From positions 62,001 to 126,000 of the forward strand of contig JBOGCF010000007.1 in NCBI GenBank assembly GCA_051656605.1: a stretch of DNA of 64,000 bases, in the 5' to 3' direction. Below are positions 62,960-64,000 of the stretch, piece after piece. Origin of the DNA: UBA12018 sp051656605. Its GTDB lineage: Bacteria; Bacteroidota; Bacteroidia; Bacteroidales; CAMTPD01. Within the stretch, counting starts at the first letter, position 1. Each line of letters starts with the position of its first letter. Under the pieces are notes generated by a model, which was not told the DNA's origin, searched no databases, and saw nothing but the letters and a program-made list of their open reading frames with translations. A program made the position numbers and the translations under genes.

Positions 62960-64000
62960 CTATTTTTCAAGCATTAGAATCATACCGCTGCGGCCCATGA
63001 CTTCATAGGAGCGGTTAAGGCCTTTACTTCCTTCCCATTGCACATTACGGATTTCGGGAAGTGTAACTTTGGATGGTTTGAATCCTAAGAGTTCTTCGTT
63101 TAGTTTGAGATTGATTTTTTGCGGCGTATCGGTCCAGTTGGCTAAAGCGACAATGGCTTTGTCTCCATTTACAAATATGGATGCCGGAACCGATTCATTC
63201 TCTGTTGTGATTGGGTTTCGCTCGTCCCAATAACCTACGAATGATGCTTTGTCCATTCCTAGTTTGTCCCAAACTTTCCACAACTCGGTTGGATTCCCAC
63301 TCCAAGGCAAACGTGGAAGCATTCCAAATACCATTCCACGATAAACATTTTGCGCGTCTAGTGTTTCGCTCATTAGACCGAAAGGAATCCCCGACATCTC
63401 GACCATCCAAAAGTCGAGCGAATTGTGCGCACCAAAACCTTCACCAATCCAAGTACGGTCTACATACGGAAGCAGTTCTAGGTAAATGTGAAGCGAGTTT
63501 GCAAAGCCGGCCCATTCGTTCATGTGATTCCATGAGTGAATATCAATCAGTCTTCGCTTACCGTCTTTATCAAGAATACGACGTCCTCTTTTCAAGGTTT
63601 CACGATCGAGAGCACTATCATCAATATAAATACCATCGAGTCCGAGGTTGTCGATCATCCAAGATAACCCTTCGAGGTAATAGTTGTTCCAACGCGAATC
63701 TGGCGTAGTAATTACTGATATATCCATATCTCCTTTGTACTTTCCTTCGCTGAAAGCATTGTACCATGCAGGAATAAAGTTTGTTTTCAAGTTGCGGCTC
63801 AACCATTCGTTTGGCCCGTTGGGGTGAATCAGCGTACGTTCATCTTTGCCTTTACCGTCGTGAATCACTTCATCGCCTAAACTTCTCAAAGCCCACAACT
63901 CAGGAATCTTCACCGTTAGCTCTCGCGTTGTATAGTAAAGTCTCACTTTCATATCCTCCTGATGCGCTTTGTCCATAAACGATTTAAGTTCGGGTAGCGC
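62960..64000 (-). CDS. GH123/DUF6067-type glycoside hydrolase (5' end outside window)
   Basis: The frame stays open to base 64000, so the ATG at 63976 is internal and the N-terminal part is missing. The visible 346 residues hold a TIM-barrel half: VRLYYTTRELTVKIPELWAL, then SRWNNYYLEGLSWMIDNLGL followed by DGIYIDDSALDRETLKR (acidic pair after the strand), DIHSWNHMNEWAGFANS and ERNPITTENESV. A C-terminal beta domain ends in GRSGMILMLEK. These motifs match DUF6067/GH123-like hydrolases of Bacteroidetes. It is the first visible gene of the second glycan operon. Substrate not known. Confidence 0.75.
   Translation of the reverse strand, partial: ALPELKSFMDKAHQEDMKVRLYYTTRELTVKIPELWALRSLGDEVIHDGKGKDERTLIHPNGPNEWLSRNLKTNFIPAWYNAFSEGKYKGDMDISVITTPDSRWNNYYLEGLSWMIDNLGLDGIYIDDSALDRETLKRGRRILDKDGKRRLIDIHSWNHMNEWAGFANSLHIYLELLPYVDRTWIGEGFGAHNSLDFWMVEMSGIPFGLMSETLDAQNVYRGMVFGMLPRLPWSGNPTELWKVWDKLGMDKASFVGYWDERNPITTENESVPASIFVNGDKAIVALANWTDTPQKINLKLNEELLGFKPSKVTLPEIRNVQWEGSKGLNRSYEVMGRSGMILMLEK

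Noticed and set aside
63974..63976. ATG as the start of the GH123-type gene
   Set aside because: The frame continues upstream to base 64000 without a stop and the protein lacks a signal peptide from this Met.
1..64000. tRNA, rRNA, prophage or transposon genes
   Set aside because: None recognised on either strand by eye.

Overview
The window comes from a low-GC member of the Bacteroidales, most likely close to Bacteroides. The signs are two SusC/SusD pairs, many secreted glycoside hydrolases, a Ser-type sulfatase, Bacteroidetes promoters of the form TTTG-N19/20-TAnnTTTG, an S16 protein with a long Ala/Lys/Glu tail, an HU-SPOR protein, a small RRM protein and a DUF4248 protein. The species cannot be fixed from the sequence. 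I saw no tRNA, rRNA, CRISPR array, transposase or integrase.

Layout. (1) 1-3.9 kb: the 3' part of tamB, then a PerR/Fur-type regulator and a reverse rubrerythrin, with a perfect 8-1-8 palindrome inside the regulator's promoter. (2) 3.9-18.2 kb: a glycan locus. On the minus strand it has SusC, SusD, a Tat-exported Gfo/Idh/MocA oxidoreductase and a HEAT-repeat protein with two DUF1080 (3-keto-glycoside hydrolase) domains. Divergent from it are a GH89 alpha-N-acetylglucosaminidase and a BNR/sialidase-like protein. (3) 18.2-19.0 kb: non-coding DNA packed with GGGTCA/TGACCC motifs. (4) 19.0-26.9 kb: purine permease, endonuclease III, a tiny FeoB-associated-type Cys-rich protein, a coupled CD225/DUF2752/CPBP membrane operon, two poorly known proteins and D-lactate dehydrogenase. 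(5) 26.9-33.6 kb: a beta-helix protein, an RRM protein, a metallophosphoesterase lipoprotein and a GH92 mannosidase. (6) 33.9-43.5 kb: HU-SPOR protein, rpsP, an acetate transporter, a flavodoxin-fold oxidoreductase, a methyltransferase, an AAA ATPase + DUF4435 pair resembling the PARIS phage-defence system, a DUF4248 protein, an isochorismatase-fold protein without its catalytic Cys, and the purine salvage pair mtaD-punA. (7) 43.6-52.4 kb: a DUF1080 protein with a lyxose-isomerase-like lipoprotein, a sulfatase, a divergent GH95-type protein, an M24 peptidase and an alkaline phosphatase. (8) 52.4-53.4 kb: about 1 kb without a convincing gene, holding a degenerate 22-bp tandem repeat. (9) 53.4-64.0 kb: a second glycan locus on the minus strand, with a GH123/DUF6067-type protein (cut by the window edge), an alpha-galactosidase-like protein broken by an in-frame stop, SusC, SusD and GH172.

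Functional reading. The two SusCD loci, with GH89, GH92, GH95-type, sulfatase and GH172 proteins, suit host- or diet-derived glycan use. The oxidoreductase plus DUF1080 genes point to oxidative 3-keto-glycoside cleavage in the first locus. The most notable items are the PARIS-like AAA/DUF4435 pair, the nonsense-interrupted glycosidase with 76 well-preserved codons after its stop, the two unexplained non-coding repeat regions, and several enzymes with altered catalytic residues.
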